In this document: positions 1 to 5,533 of the stretch, one piece after another
Layout of the letters: the number at the start of each line of letters is the position of its first letter
How positions within the stretch are numbered: position 1 is the stretch's first letter
Source: Halobacteriales archaeon QH_10_65_19
GTDB lineage: Archaea; Halobacteriota; Halobacteria; Halobacteriales; Haloarculaceae
Length of the DNA stretch: 7,969 nucleotides
Assembly: GCA_003022085.1 (NCBI GenBank)
Contig: PXQK01000110.1
Span: 1 to 7,969, forward strand
Direction of reading: 5' to 3'
Position numbers and translations under genes: made by a program
Notes under the pieces: model-generated
The model's input: only the letters and a program-made list of their open reading frames with translations
What the model was told of the DNA's origin: nothing
Database searches by the model: none

Positions 1-50
1 CCCGACCGCTCGATCCATCCCGGGCGTTCACGGCAAGCGGAGGATGTCAT
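1..50 (-). CDS. Possible 5' end of a downstream gene, cut by the window edge
   Basis: An ATG at 50-48 overlaps the TGA of the ABC ATPase gene (ATGA), and the frame stays open for 16 full codons to the left edge, starting MTSSACRERPGWIERSG. A 4-nt overlap is typical of translationally coupled genes in one operon. In an Fe3+-type ABC operon this position would suit a permease, whose short charged cytoplasmic N-terminus precedes the first membrane helix, but no membrane segment is visible in this fragment, so that identity is inference only. The fragment is too short to exclude a chance open frame. Confidence 0.4.
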   Translation of the reverse strand, partial: MTSSACRERPGWIERS

Positions 51-1237
51 TCAGCAGGATACCAGGCCAGTGCGTGGTCGGCGGCGATACTGACAGTCAC
101 CGACTGTCCGTGTTCGAACGTCTCGACGTGGTTGTGGAGACACCGGACCGTGCTACCGTTGGTCAGTTCGACGCGGTAGACGAACGTCGGGCCGTTGTAC
201 TGGCGGTGGAGGATCTTCCCGTTGGCGGTCGCCTCGTTTGCCGGCACCGCAGCCAGGTCGTCCGGGCGAACGAGCACGTCGATCTCGGCGCCCTCGTACG
301 CCGAGACAGGGCCGTTGAGCTGTGCCGTCTCCAGCGATCCGAGCACGGTTTCGACCGTGTCGCCGTAGACCTGGCCGCGGATGAAGCTGGCCCGCCCGAG
401 GAAGCTCGCAACGAACCGCGACTCGGGGTTCTCGAAGACGATCTCGGGCTTGCCGACCTGTTCGAGCCGGCCGTTGTTCATGATTGCCACCCGGTCGGAG
501 ATCGACAGCGCCTCCTCCTGGTCGTGGGTCACGGAGATGGCAGTGACACCGGTCTCCTTGAGGATCCGCCGGACCTCCTCGCGCATCTCGATGCGCAGGC
601 GCACGTCCAGGTTCGAGAACGGCTCGTCGAGCAACAGCACGTCGGGCTCGGGGGCCAGTGAGCGCGCGAGCGCGACCCGCTGTTGCTGTCCGCCCGAGAG
701 CTGTGTGGGGAGTTTCCCGCGGTGTGAGTCGAGATTCACGAGCTCCAGCAGTTCCGTCGCACGTGCCTCGCGGTCGGCCTCGTCCCAGCTGTCGATCCCG
801 AACGTGACGTTCTCCTCGACGGTAAGGTGGGGAAACAGCGCGAAGTTCTGGAATACGAGCCCGACGTCGCGGTCTTCCGGCGCGACGAACTGCCCGTCTC
901 CGGCGACAGGTTCGTTGCCGATCCGGATCTCGCCCGCCGAGGGCCGTTCGAGCCCCGCGATCATGCGCAGCGTCGTCGTCTTTCCGCATCCGGAGGGGCC
1001 GAGCAACGTCAACAGCTCCCCCTCCCTGACCGCGAGGTCGAAGTCGCTGACGGCCGCCTCCGGGCCGTACTCGCGCGTCAATCCCTCGAGCCGGAGCACC
1101 GTCTCTTCGGACAGCGGACCCGTGGCGACGGGCCCCGCCTCGATCGGATCCCGGCGCAGGCTGTCCGCCCAGGTCGCCGAGCCAATCCTCTGCGACTCCA
1201 TCTGGTCTGTCTCCGACTGGAAGTCCTGTTCTGACAT
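47..1237 (-). CDS. ABC transporter ATP-binding protein, Fe3+/spermidine-type (FbpC/PotA-like)
   Basis: This is the 396-residue cytoplasmic ATPase of an ABC importer; it hydrolyses ATP to drive uptake through permeases not seen here. All nucleotide-binding motifs are intact: Walker A GPSGCGKTT (80-88), Q-loop Gln130, signature LSGGQ (180-184), Walker B VLLLDEP (200-206), D-loop SNLD (208-211) and switch His238. Residues from about 285 to 393 form a TOBE-type regulatory domain, as in Fe3+, spermidine, thiamine and molybdate transporters. The FENPESRFVASFLG stretch at the domain junction is typical of the FbpC/PotA branch. The start is supported by GGAGG four bases before the ATG. An acidic extension of about 45 residues precedes the usual start of the ABC domain. 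Iron is the favoured substrate because an iron-box-like palindrome lies at the predicted promoter; without the binding protein, thiamine or another ligand remains possible. Confidence 0.9.
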   Translation of the reverse strand: MSEQDFQSETDQMESQRIGSATWADSLRRDPIEAGPVATGPLSEETVLRLEGLTREYGPEAAVSDFDLAVREGELLTLLGPSGCGKTTTLRMIAGLERPSAGEIRIGNEPVAGDGQFVAPEDRDVGLVFQNFALFPHLTVEENVTFGIDSWDEADREARATELLELVNLDSHRGKLPTQLSGGQQQRVALARSLAPEPDVLLLDEPFSNLDVRLRIEMREEVRRILKETGVTAISVTHDQEEALSISDRVAIMNNGRLEQVGKPEIVFENPESRFVASFLGRASFIRGQVYGDTVETVLGSLETAQLNGPVSAYEGAEIDVLVRPDDLAAVPANEATANGKILHRQYNGPTFVYRVELTNGSTVRCLHNHVETFEHGQSVTVSIAADHALAWYPAE

Positions 1238-1241
1238 CGTT

Positions 1242-1246
1242 CCTCC
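1242..1246 (-). promoter_or_regulatory. Shine-Dalgarno site of the ABC ATPase gene
   Basis: The minus strand reads GGAGG-AACG-ATG, a strong match to the 16S rRNA 3' end, four bases before the ATG at 1237. It fixes the start at this ATG rather than the GTG 46 codons inside, near the beginning of the ABC domain. It also implies a leadered mRNA, whereas several other genes here look leaderless. Confidence 0.6.
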
Positions 1247-1304
1247 GTGGTGGCCCCGCGGCCACGCTCACTCCGGTGACGGGACGCTGCCACCTTCTCC
1301 TGTT

Positions 1305-1328
1305 GGAATACTTTAGGCAACCCAAAAG
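1305..1328 (-). promoter_or_regulatory. Candidate promoter with DtxR/IdeR-like iron box for the ABC ATPase
   Basis: On the minus strand 1326-1313 reads TTTGGGTTGCCTAA. The well-known bacterial DtxR/IdeR core is TTAGGTTAGCCTAA, so 11 of 14 positions agree, and the two half-sites TTAGG and CCAAA (plus-strand reading) keep the required 4-bp spacing. The wider imperfect inverted repeat is CTTT-n-GG-nnnn-CC-n-AAAG (1311-1328). The box abuts an A/T-rich TATA-like stretch (CTAAAGTA on the minus strand, 1313-1306), which would place transcription start near 1282 and leave a leader of about 45 nt containing the Shine-Dalgarno site. A metal-loaded repressor here would cover the TFB/TBP site. That the haloarchaeal regulator uses this sequence is inference. 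Confidence 0.4.
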
Positions 1329-1453
1329 AATCTGTCGTTTGACCCGGGTCCCTCGGAACAAGCGAAAGCTGGGGCTGTGCGGGCGGCCAGCCCGGCCCGG
1401 ACCCTGTTCTCGACGTCGTCCGGGAATCCATCGCGAACGGGTGGGAACTCATA

Positions 1454-1542
1454 CGGTCGTGTGTAATTCCATAGCGTCGTCGGGCCAAGCCCGACTGCCT
1501 GGGAGACGTAGTCTCCCTCTGGTACAGAGTCACGTACGACCG
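1454..1542. other. Hairpin cluster closed by an outer helix: possible structured RNA, 3' UTR element or small palindromic element
   Basis: Three tight hairpins follow one another: GTCGGGC-CAA-GCCCGAC (1479-1495), GGGAGAC-GTA-GTCTCCC (1501-1517) and CTCTG-GTA-CAGAG (1517-1529, sharing one C with the second). All arms are perfect and all loops are 3 nt. An outer 7-bp pair, CGGTCGT (1454-1460) with ACGACCG (1536-1542), encloses them and can be extended by GTG/CAC across a 2-nt bulge. The whole folds on either strand as a multibranch junction of 89 nt. It begins 2 bp past the trm5 stop, so on the minus strand it would lie in the trm5 3' UTR. It lacks the conserved D- and T-loop bases and U33 of a tRNA. 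Terminator, RNA-stability element, small RNA and miniature inverted-repeat element are all open. Confidence 0.45.
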
Positions 1543-1544
1543 CA

Positions 1545-2525
1545 TCACACCCGCGAGAGCCACACGTCCAGGCAGACGTTCTCCTCGTGGGGTGCGTACG
1601 AGCGGACGCGCCGCCGACACTTGACGGTCACCTCATACCCCGTCGCAGCCTCGCGGACCGCCCGCTCGCCGGGGCCGAACGGATCGTCTTCGTGCTGGAT
1701 GTCGTAGTAGTGCAGGACACACTCCTCGCCCGCCAGCCCCACCGCCGTGTCGAGAAACTCGTCAGCGGAGTGGGGAAGATTCATCACGAGGCGGTCGGCC
1801 CACCCCTCGTAGTCGGCCGCAACCTCCCGGACGTCGCCGTGGCTCGCCGTCACGCTGTCTGCGACGCCGTTTCGCTCGGCGTTCTCCCGCAGGTACGCGA
1901 CAGCGGTCCCGTTGATGTCCACGCCGACGACCGTCGCGCCCTGCGCGGCGGCGGGGACGGCGAATGGGCCGACGCCGGCGAACATGTCGAACACCTGCTC
2001 GCCGGGCTGGACCTGCTCGACCACGCGGTGGCGCTCGGTCGCGAGCCGGGGTGAGAAGTATACCGCGGCCAGGTCGAGCGCGAACTCGCAGCCAAACTCC
2101 CGGTGGATGGCCTCCGTGTCGTCACCGACGAGGAGCTCCCAGTCACGGACCCGTTTTTCGCCTTTGATCTTCGAGGCACGGTTGAGGACGGTCTTGACCG
2201 GGAGGTCCGAGGCAGCGATCGCCTCCGCGAGTTCCTGCGCCCGTTCGGGGTCGTCCTCGTCGACGATCACCACGTCGCCGAGCCGCTCGTAGGAGGCGTC
2301 GAACCCGACCAGGTCGGCAGGCATCGTCTGGGTCTCCCGCTCGGGCGGCGACCGGTCGAGGACCTCGTAGCGGTCGGGAACCGCACCGGGGTTGGTCACC
2401 GGAATGTACAGACAGCCGTCCTCGTGGACTATCTCGTGGCCGCCGTCGACGAGGTCTCGCTCCGCGAGCGCCTGCCGCGTCTCCTCGCCGGCCTCACGCT
2501 TGACGCGCACGCACGGCACCCCCAT
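1545..2525 (-). CDS. trm5: tRNA (guanine(37)-N1)-methyltransferase Trm5
   Basis: Trm5 transfers a methyl group from S-adenosylmethionine to N1 of G37, next to the anticodon, which prevents +1 frameshifting; in archaea m1G37 is also the first step of wyosine synthesis in tRNA-Phe. The 326-residue protein shows the archaeal layout: a small N-terminal D1 domain (about 1-65), a linking domain ending in YFSPRLATER (156-165), and a Rossmann methyltransferase domain with the SAM loop VFDMFAGVGPFAVPAA (178-193), GVDIN (201-205) and the catalytic-type NLPH motif (249-252). The frame is open further upstream to 2708, but the extra 61 residues are Arg-rich and unlike any Trm5, whereas the ATG at 2525 starts MGVPCVRVKRE, the expected D1 beginning. 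A weak TATA-like CTTACC on the minus strand (2556-2551) lies about 28 nt upstream, suggesting a leaderless mRNA. Confidence 0.9.
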   Translation of the reverse strand: MGVPCVRVKREAGEETRQALAERDLVDGGHEIVHEDGCLYIPVTNPGAVPDRYEVLDRSPPERETQTMPADLVGFDASYERLGDVVIVDEDDPERAQELAEAIAASDLPVKTVLNRASKIKGEKRVRDWELLVGDDTEAIHREFGCEFALDLAAVYFSPRLATERHRVVEQVQPGEQVFDMFAGVGPFAVPAAAQGATVVGVDINGTAVAYLRENAERNGVADSVTASHGDVREVAADYEGWADRLVMNLPHSADEFLDTAVGLAGEECVLHYYDIQHEDDPFGPGERAVREAATGYEVTVKCRRRVRSYAPHEENVCLDVWLSRV

Positions 2526-2600
2526 GCTAGCCTGTCGGTCAGCACCGGCGGTAAGTCTGACGTTCGCCGTCGATCTGGAGGGCAGACGCTGACTGCGACG

Positions 2601-2693
2601 GTGCTGATCTTCGTGGCGATGGCCTTTGCCGGGTCGGGGCTCGTGTATCTCTCTTTGCTGCCGTTCGAGGCCGACGGGGCGACGAGCGCCTGA
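2601..2693 (+). CDS. Possible 30-residue one-helix membrane peptide
   Basis: A GTG at 2601 opens a short frame whose product begins (M)LIFVAMAFAGSGLVYLSLL and ends in a short acidic tail rich in small residues (FEADGATSA). The first 20 residues form a continuous hydrophobic segment long enough for one membrane helix. Third codon positions are G/C in most codons, like the genes around it. It lies divergently from trm5 and 48 bp upstream of the histidine kinase gene. Against it: there is no clear TATA element, and GGAGG (2576-2580) is 20 nt from the GTG, too far for a normal ribosome site, though 8 nt from an in-frame CTG at 2589. I recognise no family. It could be a real small gene or chance. 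Confidence 0.3.
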   Translation: MLIFVAMAFAGSGLVYLSLLPFEADGATSA

Positions 2694-2709
2694 TACTACC
2701 GGACGCAAC

Positions 2710-2736
2710 TTCTATTACCCCGGTAACAAATATATT
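2710..2736 (+). promoter_or_regulatory. Promoter of the PAS histidine kinase gene, with a small inverted repeat
   Basis: A TATA-like TTCTATTA (2710-2717) is centred about 28 nt before the GTG start at 2742, the spacing of a haloarchaeal leaderless promoter. It overlaps an inverted repeat TTACC-CC-GGTAA (2715-2726) that could serve as an operator. A second A/T-rich run, AAATATATT (2728-2736), is the most A/T-rich stretch nearby but lies too close to the GTG to be its TATA box. Confidence 0.45.
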
Positions 2737-2741
2737 CTACA

Positions 2742-4481
2742 GTGTCCGACAACCGCGTCCCTCTCGACGGGAACATCTTTCACTCGATAGCAGACCCGAT
2801 CTACGTGCTCGACGGCACCGGCGAGATCCTCGACGTTAACGAGGCGGCAACGGAGCGGTACGGCTACTCCCGGGAGGAGTTCAGGGGGATGGACGTGGCC
2901 GACGTTAGCTCGGGGGAGCCGCCGTACACACGGTCGAACGCGATCGGGCGGATCGAGGAGGCACTGAAGGGGACGCCACAGGTGTTCGAGTGGCAGGGAG
3001 CAGACAGCGACGGGAACGCGTGCTGGGAGGAGATGAGCCTGTGCCGGGCACCCGTCGACGGGGAGCCCCGGGTGGTTGCGACGCTCAGCAGCATCGAGGA
3101 GCGAAAACGAACCGAGCGAACACTCGAGGAGGAACGGGAGAGACACTCGTCGCTTGTCGAGCAAAGTCCGGACGGGATCGTCATCGTTCAGGACAGGGAG
3201 CTCAAGTTCGTCAACCCGGCGTTGGCGGACCTGACCGGGCGACCGGAGTCGGCGCTTCACGGGCTCCCTTTCGACGAGATCATCGCGCCGGAGGACCGCG
3301 AACTCGTCAGAGAGCGCTACGAGAAGCGGATCCGCGGGGAGAACCCGCCGGAACAGTACGAGATCGAGGTCCTCACTGCCGACGACGAACGACGGTACGT
3401 CGACCTCACGGTTTCGTCGATCACGTACCGCGGCGAACCGGCAACGCTGGCCACGTTCACCGACATCACCGAACGCAAGCGGATCGAACAGGACCTCCGG
3501 AATCGCGAGGCGAAGTTCCGGATCCTCGCGGAGAACCTCGACACTGTCGTATGGATGTACGATCCGGAGGCCGACCAGATCGTCTACGTCAATTCCGCCT
3601 ACAAAGACGTGTGGGGACAGCCCAGGGAGTCGCTGTACGATCATCCGAGAGCGTACGTCGACAACATCCACCCCGAGGACCGCGACTCGGTGCGGGAGGC
3701 GTTGTCGACACAGGAGACGGGCGAATACAGCGAGGAGTACCGGGTAGTCAGGCCCGACGGAGCCGTCCGGTGGATCAGCGACTATGCGGTTCCGGTCCAC
3801 AGCGACGACGGCGAGGTGTTCCAGATCGTCGGCATCGCAGAGGACATTACCGACCGGAAACGGCACGAACAGGAACTTCAGCGACAGAACCAGCGCCTGG
3901 AGAAGTTCATGAGCGTCGTCAGCCACGACCTGCGGAACCCGCTGACCGTCGCGAAAGGCCGCCTTGCGCTGATCGAAGACGAACAGACCGAGGTGATCGA
4001 CCAGAACCTCGAACGGATGGAGGCGATCATCGATGACATCCTCACACTCGCCAGGCAGGGTCAGTCGATCGACGGGATCGAACCGATCCAGCTCCGGGAG
4101 GTCGCAAAACAGTGCTGGAGCCACGTCGCAACCAGCGAAGCGACGCTGATCGTCGAGTCTAGCGCCACCCTTCACGCGGATCCGGAGCGGCTCCGCCAGC
4201 TGCTAGAGAACCTCTTCCGGAACGGCATCGAACACACCGGTGACGGAGTGACGATCCGCCTCGGTCCGCTCCCGGACGGGTTCTACGTCGCCGACGACGG
4301 GCCCGGTATCCCCGAGGCGGATCAGGAGCGCGTCTTCGAGTACGGGTTCACCACGAACGAGCGCGGGACCGGGTTCGGCCTCAATATCGTCGAGGAGATC
4401 GCACACGCACACGGCTGGACCGTCGACATGACCGACAGCGCCGAGGGCGGCGTACGGTTCGAGTTCGCAGGTGCGAAATAA
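2742..4481 (+). CDS. Sensor histidine kinase with three PAS domains
   Basis: This 579-residue protein is a two-component sensor that autophosphorylates a histidine and passes the phosphate to a response regulator. It has no membrane segment or signal peptide, so it should sense a cytoplasmic cue. Three PAS domains follow one another (about 9-115, 136-245 and 259-375); the second and third end in the typical DITERKR/DITDRKR motif, and the first ends in the variant SSIEERKR before a charged helix. The kinase core has the H-box SHDLRNP with phospho-acceptor His395, the N-box with Asn494, the G1 box DDGPGIP (518-524), an F-box-like YGFTTN and the G2 box GTGFGL (542-547), so it should be active. 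The GTG start is chosen because the first PAS domain begins a few residues later and a TATA-like element lies at leaderless spacing. There is no receiver domain and no response regulator gene in the window, so partner and signal are unknown. Confidence 0.92.
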   Translation: MSDNRVPLDGNIFHSIADPIYVLDGTGEILDVNEAATERYGYSREEFRGMDVADVSSGEPPYTRSNAIGRIEEALKGTPQVFEWQGADSDGNACWEEMSLCRAPVDGEPRVVATLSSIEERKRTERTLEEERERHSSLVEQSPDGIVIVQDRELKFVNPALADLTGRPESALHGLPFDEIIAPEDRELVRERYEKRIRGENPPEQYEIEVLTADDERRYVDLTVSSITYRGEPATLATFTDITERKRIEQDLRNREAKFRILAENLDTVVWMYDPEADQIVYVNSAYKDVWGQPRESLYDHPRAYVDNIHPEDRDSVREALSTQETGEYSEEYRVVRPDGAVRWISDYAVPVHSDDGEVFQIVGIAEDITDRKRHEQELQRQNQRLEKFMSVVSHDLRNPLTVAKGRLALIEDEQTEVIDQNLERMEAIIDDILTLARQGQSIDGIEPIQLREVAKQCWSHVATSEATLIVESSATLHADPERLRQLLENLFRNGIEHTGDGVTIRLGPLPDGFYVADDGPGIPEADQERVFEYGFTTNERGTGFGLNIVEEIAHAHGWTVDMTDSAEGGVRFEFAGAK

Positions 4482-4602
4482 AGCCGGGAACGACACCGAA
4501 AACGAGCGGTCCGTCGACCTGTGCTGTCGGCCCTCTACGAACACGGTGGAGTCCCGAGCAGCAGGGTACCACGGCTGGCCCAGACCGCCGCGTATCGCGC
4601 CG

Positions 4603-4631
4603 TTTTAGTCCCGCCGGCACGTCTTGGCGGG
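4603..4631 (+). promoter_or_regulatory. Promoter of the Cys-cluster protein gene, with an inverted repeat
   Basis: TTTTAG at 4603-4608 is centred about 31 nt before the GTG at 4637, close to the spacing expected for a leaderless or nearly leaderless transcript. Between it and the start lies an inverted repeat with 6-bp arms, CCCGCC (4610-4615) and GGCGGG (4626-4631), around a 10-nt centre. In GC-rich DNA such arms can arise by chance, so an operator role is only a possibility. Confidence 0.4.
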
Positions 4632-4636
4632 TAACT

Positions 4637-5092
4637 GTGGCCATCACGGACAAGATATACGTGAAGAATCACCAGCAGATCGTCTCACAGCTCGATCGGT
4701 CGTTCCCGAAGGGGGCGTTCAAAGGGGCGACGATGGATATCCTCTACGGGGGCGAGGGGCTCTCGAAGCTCAACGATGCCACCCGTGACCGGGTGCTCGA
4801 GTTCGCGGAAGCCTTCCTAGACTGTGACTGTGAGGCCAACCCCCACTGTGGCTGCCCGGAGCGGAAGTTTATCCGCTACCTGCTGGAACTGCGCGAGCAG
4901 GGGCTGGGTCCCGACGCCATTGTCGACGTGATGGGCGACGAATACATGCTGTATGCCTACCCGGGAGACGTCCTCTCCTTTCTCGACGATTCCGTCCGGA
5001 CGCTCGAAGCAGCAGAGACGCTGGCCGACGTCGACGGGAAGCCCGGGGCTGCCGAAGAGATGCGGGCCCTGCGGAAGAATCTGGTGCAGTAA
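4637..5092 (+). CDS. Conserved haloarchaeal protein with a CxCx5CxC cluster (probably DUF5814-type)
   Basis: The product is a 151-residue soluble protein of unknown role. It starts MAITDKIYVKNHQQIVSQL and carries four clustered cysteines, C63-x-C65-x5-C71-x-C73, directly followed by PERKFIRYLLELR. The spacing suggests a bound metal, zinc or an Fe-S centre. From memory, the block from the cysteines to the YAYPGDVLSFLDDSVRTLEA segment resembles the domain called DUF5814, which I also associate with the C-terminus of a haloarchaeal superfamily 2 helicase; that link is recollection, not something tested here. The GTG start fits a TATA-like TTTTAG about 31 nt upstream and gives the expected N-terminus. 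The stop is 5 bp from the stop of the convergent gene on the other strand, leaving no room for a separate terminator. Confidence 0.8.
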   Translation: MAITDKIYVKNHQQIVSQLDRSFPKGAFKGATMDILYGGEGLSKLNDATRDRVLEFAEAFLDCDCEANPHCGCPERKFIRYLLELREQGLGPDAIVDVMGDEYMLYAYPGDVLSFLDDSVRTLEAAETLADVDGKPGAAEEMRALRKNLVQ

Positions 5093-5097
5093 ACCGG

Positions 5098-5466
5098 CTA
5101 ATCTTCGAGCGCTTCGGCGATACGGTCGAGCGAGCGCCGGACGTCGTGTACCTCGTCGCGGAGCTTGCGGACCTCGCGGATCAGTTCCTCGTCGTCGCCG
5201 CCCATCCCACCTGGGCCGCCGCCCATCATGCCGCCCATCATCTGGGCGAAGGGGTTACCACCGCCCATGCCGCCACCGCCGCCCATCATCTCCTCGGGCG
5301 GGCCACGGGGCTCCTCGCCCTCCTCGCCCTCCTGCTCGGCGCGCTTCTGTCGGATCTCCTCGACGCGCTCGCGGAAGGACGTCTCTTTGCCCTCGTCGTC
5401 GCGTGCCTCGTCGTCGCCAGTCGGTTCCTCCGCCGCCGATTCGGTATCCTCGGAGTCGTCTGCCAT
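5098..5466 (-). CDS. Acidic Met/Gly-rich low-complexity protein with C-terminal coiled coil
   Basis: I do not recognise this 122-residue protein beyond a general likeness to small acidic haloarchaeal proteins. It has three parts: a very acidic, probably disordered N-terminus (1-28); a charged helix (about 30-50); a segment of glycine and methionine runs (59-90, with eight Met, mostly as MMGG repeats, and almost no charge); and a C-terminal amphipathic helix (92-121) with leucine/isoleucine/valine spacing fit for a coiled coil, suggesting it oligomerises. There is no signal peptide, membrane helix or cysteine. Translation starts at the ATG at 5466; CTTTTC on the minus strand, centred about 28 nt upstream, fits a leaderless promoter. 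It diverges from tyrA across 152 bp and converges on the preceding gene. The proline-rich frames on the opposite strand are its shadow. Confidence 0.8.
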   Translation of the reverse strand: MADDSEDTESAAEEPTGDDEARDDEGKETSFRERVEEIRQKRAEQEGEEGEEPRGPPEEMMGGGGGMGGGNPFAQMMGGMMGGGPGGMGGDDEELIREVRKLRDEVHDVRRSLDRIAEALED

Positions 5467-5490
5467 ACCTTCCGCTTTCGGTGCGCGTCG

Positions 5491-5496
5491 GAAAAG
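5491..5496 (-). promoter_or_regulatory. TATA-like element for the Met/Gly-rich protein gene
   Basis: The minus strand reads CTTTTC here, centred about 28 nt before the ATG at 5466, which would start the mRNA at or next to the first codon. It is the only T-rich run in an otherwise GC-rich upstream region. Confidence 0.4.
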
Positions 5497-5533
5497 AGTT
5501 CCGTCACCCCGCCCCGGTCGCGGTTAGCCGGAA

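Larger units (their letters stand above)
1238..1544. other. 307-bp intergenic region between trm5 and the ABC ATPase gene
   Basis: No convincing gene lies here. Frames that stay open across it are arginine- and serine-rich, as chance frames in GC-rich DNA are, and none has a recognisable domain. From the ATPase side outwards it holds a Shine-Dalgarno site (1242-1246), a candidate promoter with an iron-box-like palindrome (1305-1328), a GC-rich stretch with a weak inverted repeat (GGGCT 1372-1376 and AGCCC 1389-1393) and, next to the trm5 stop codon, the hairpin cluster at 1454-1542. Confidence 0.7.

Noticed and set aside
153..1361. A 402-codon frame on the minus strand overlapping the ABC ATPase in another frame
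   Set aside because: Its product is dominated by Arg, Pro and Gly, typical of an out-of-frame reading, while the ATPase frame has all expected motifs.
1454..1542. A tRNA gene
   Set aside because: The 7-bp closing helix and the 17-nt hairpins look tRNA-like in size, but the putative anticodon loop lacks U33 and there are no conserved D-loop or GTTCRANTC-type T-loop bases on either strand.
1276..1707. A plus-strand gene across the intergenic gap into trm5
   Set aside because: The product is Arg/Ser/Pro-rich with no domain, and its second half is antisense to the well-supported trm5 C-terminus.
2526..2708. An N-terminal extension of Trm5 to an ATG at 2708
   Set aside because: The added 61 residues are Arg/Ser-rich and unlike Trm5, and would overlap the region before the kinase gene. 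The ATG at 2525 gives the normal family N-terminus.
2715..4175. A 486-codon open frame on the minus strand opposite the kinase gene
   Set aside because: The plus strand encodes a complete PAS-PAS-PAS-HisKA-HATPase protein here. The antisense product has no recognisable domain and arises because GC-rich haloarchaeal codons leave the complementary frame free of stops.
4482..4602. A terminator or small RNA after the kinase gene
   Set aside because: I found no T-run or strong hairpin in these 121 bases; the region looks featureless up to the TATA-like element at 4603.
5098..5466. A simple-sequence repeat or CRISPR-like array in the Gly/Met-coding stretch
   Set aside because: The triplet-like repetition is explained by GGC and ATG codon runs in one gene; there are no spaced identical repeats.
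5165..5527. A proline-rich plus-strand protein opposite the Met/Gly-rich gene
   Set aside because: The proline and isoleucine runs are the complement of Gly/Met codons. The minus-strand frame has a promoter-like element, acidic haloarchaeal composition and a plausible coiled coil.
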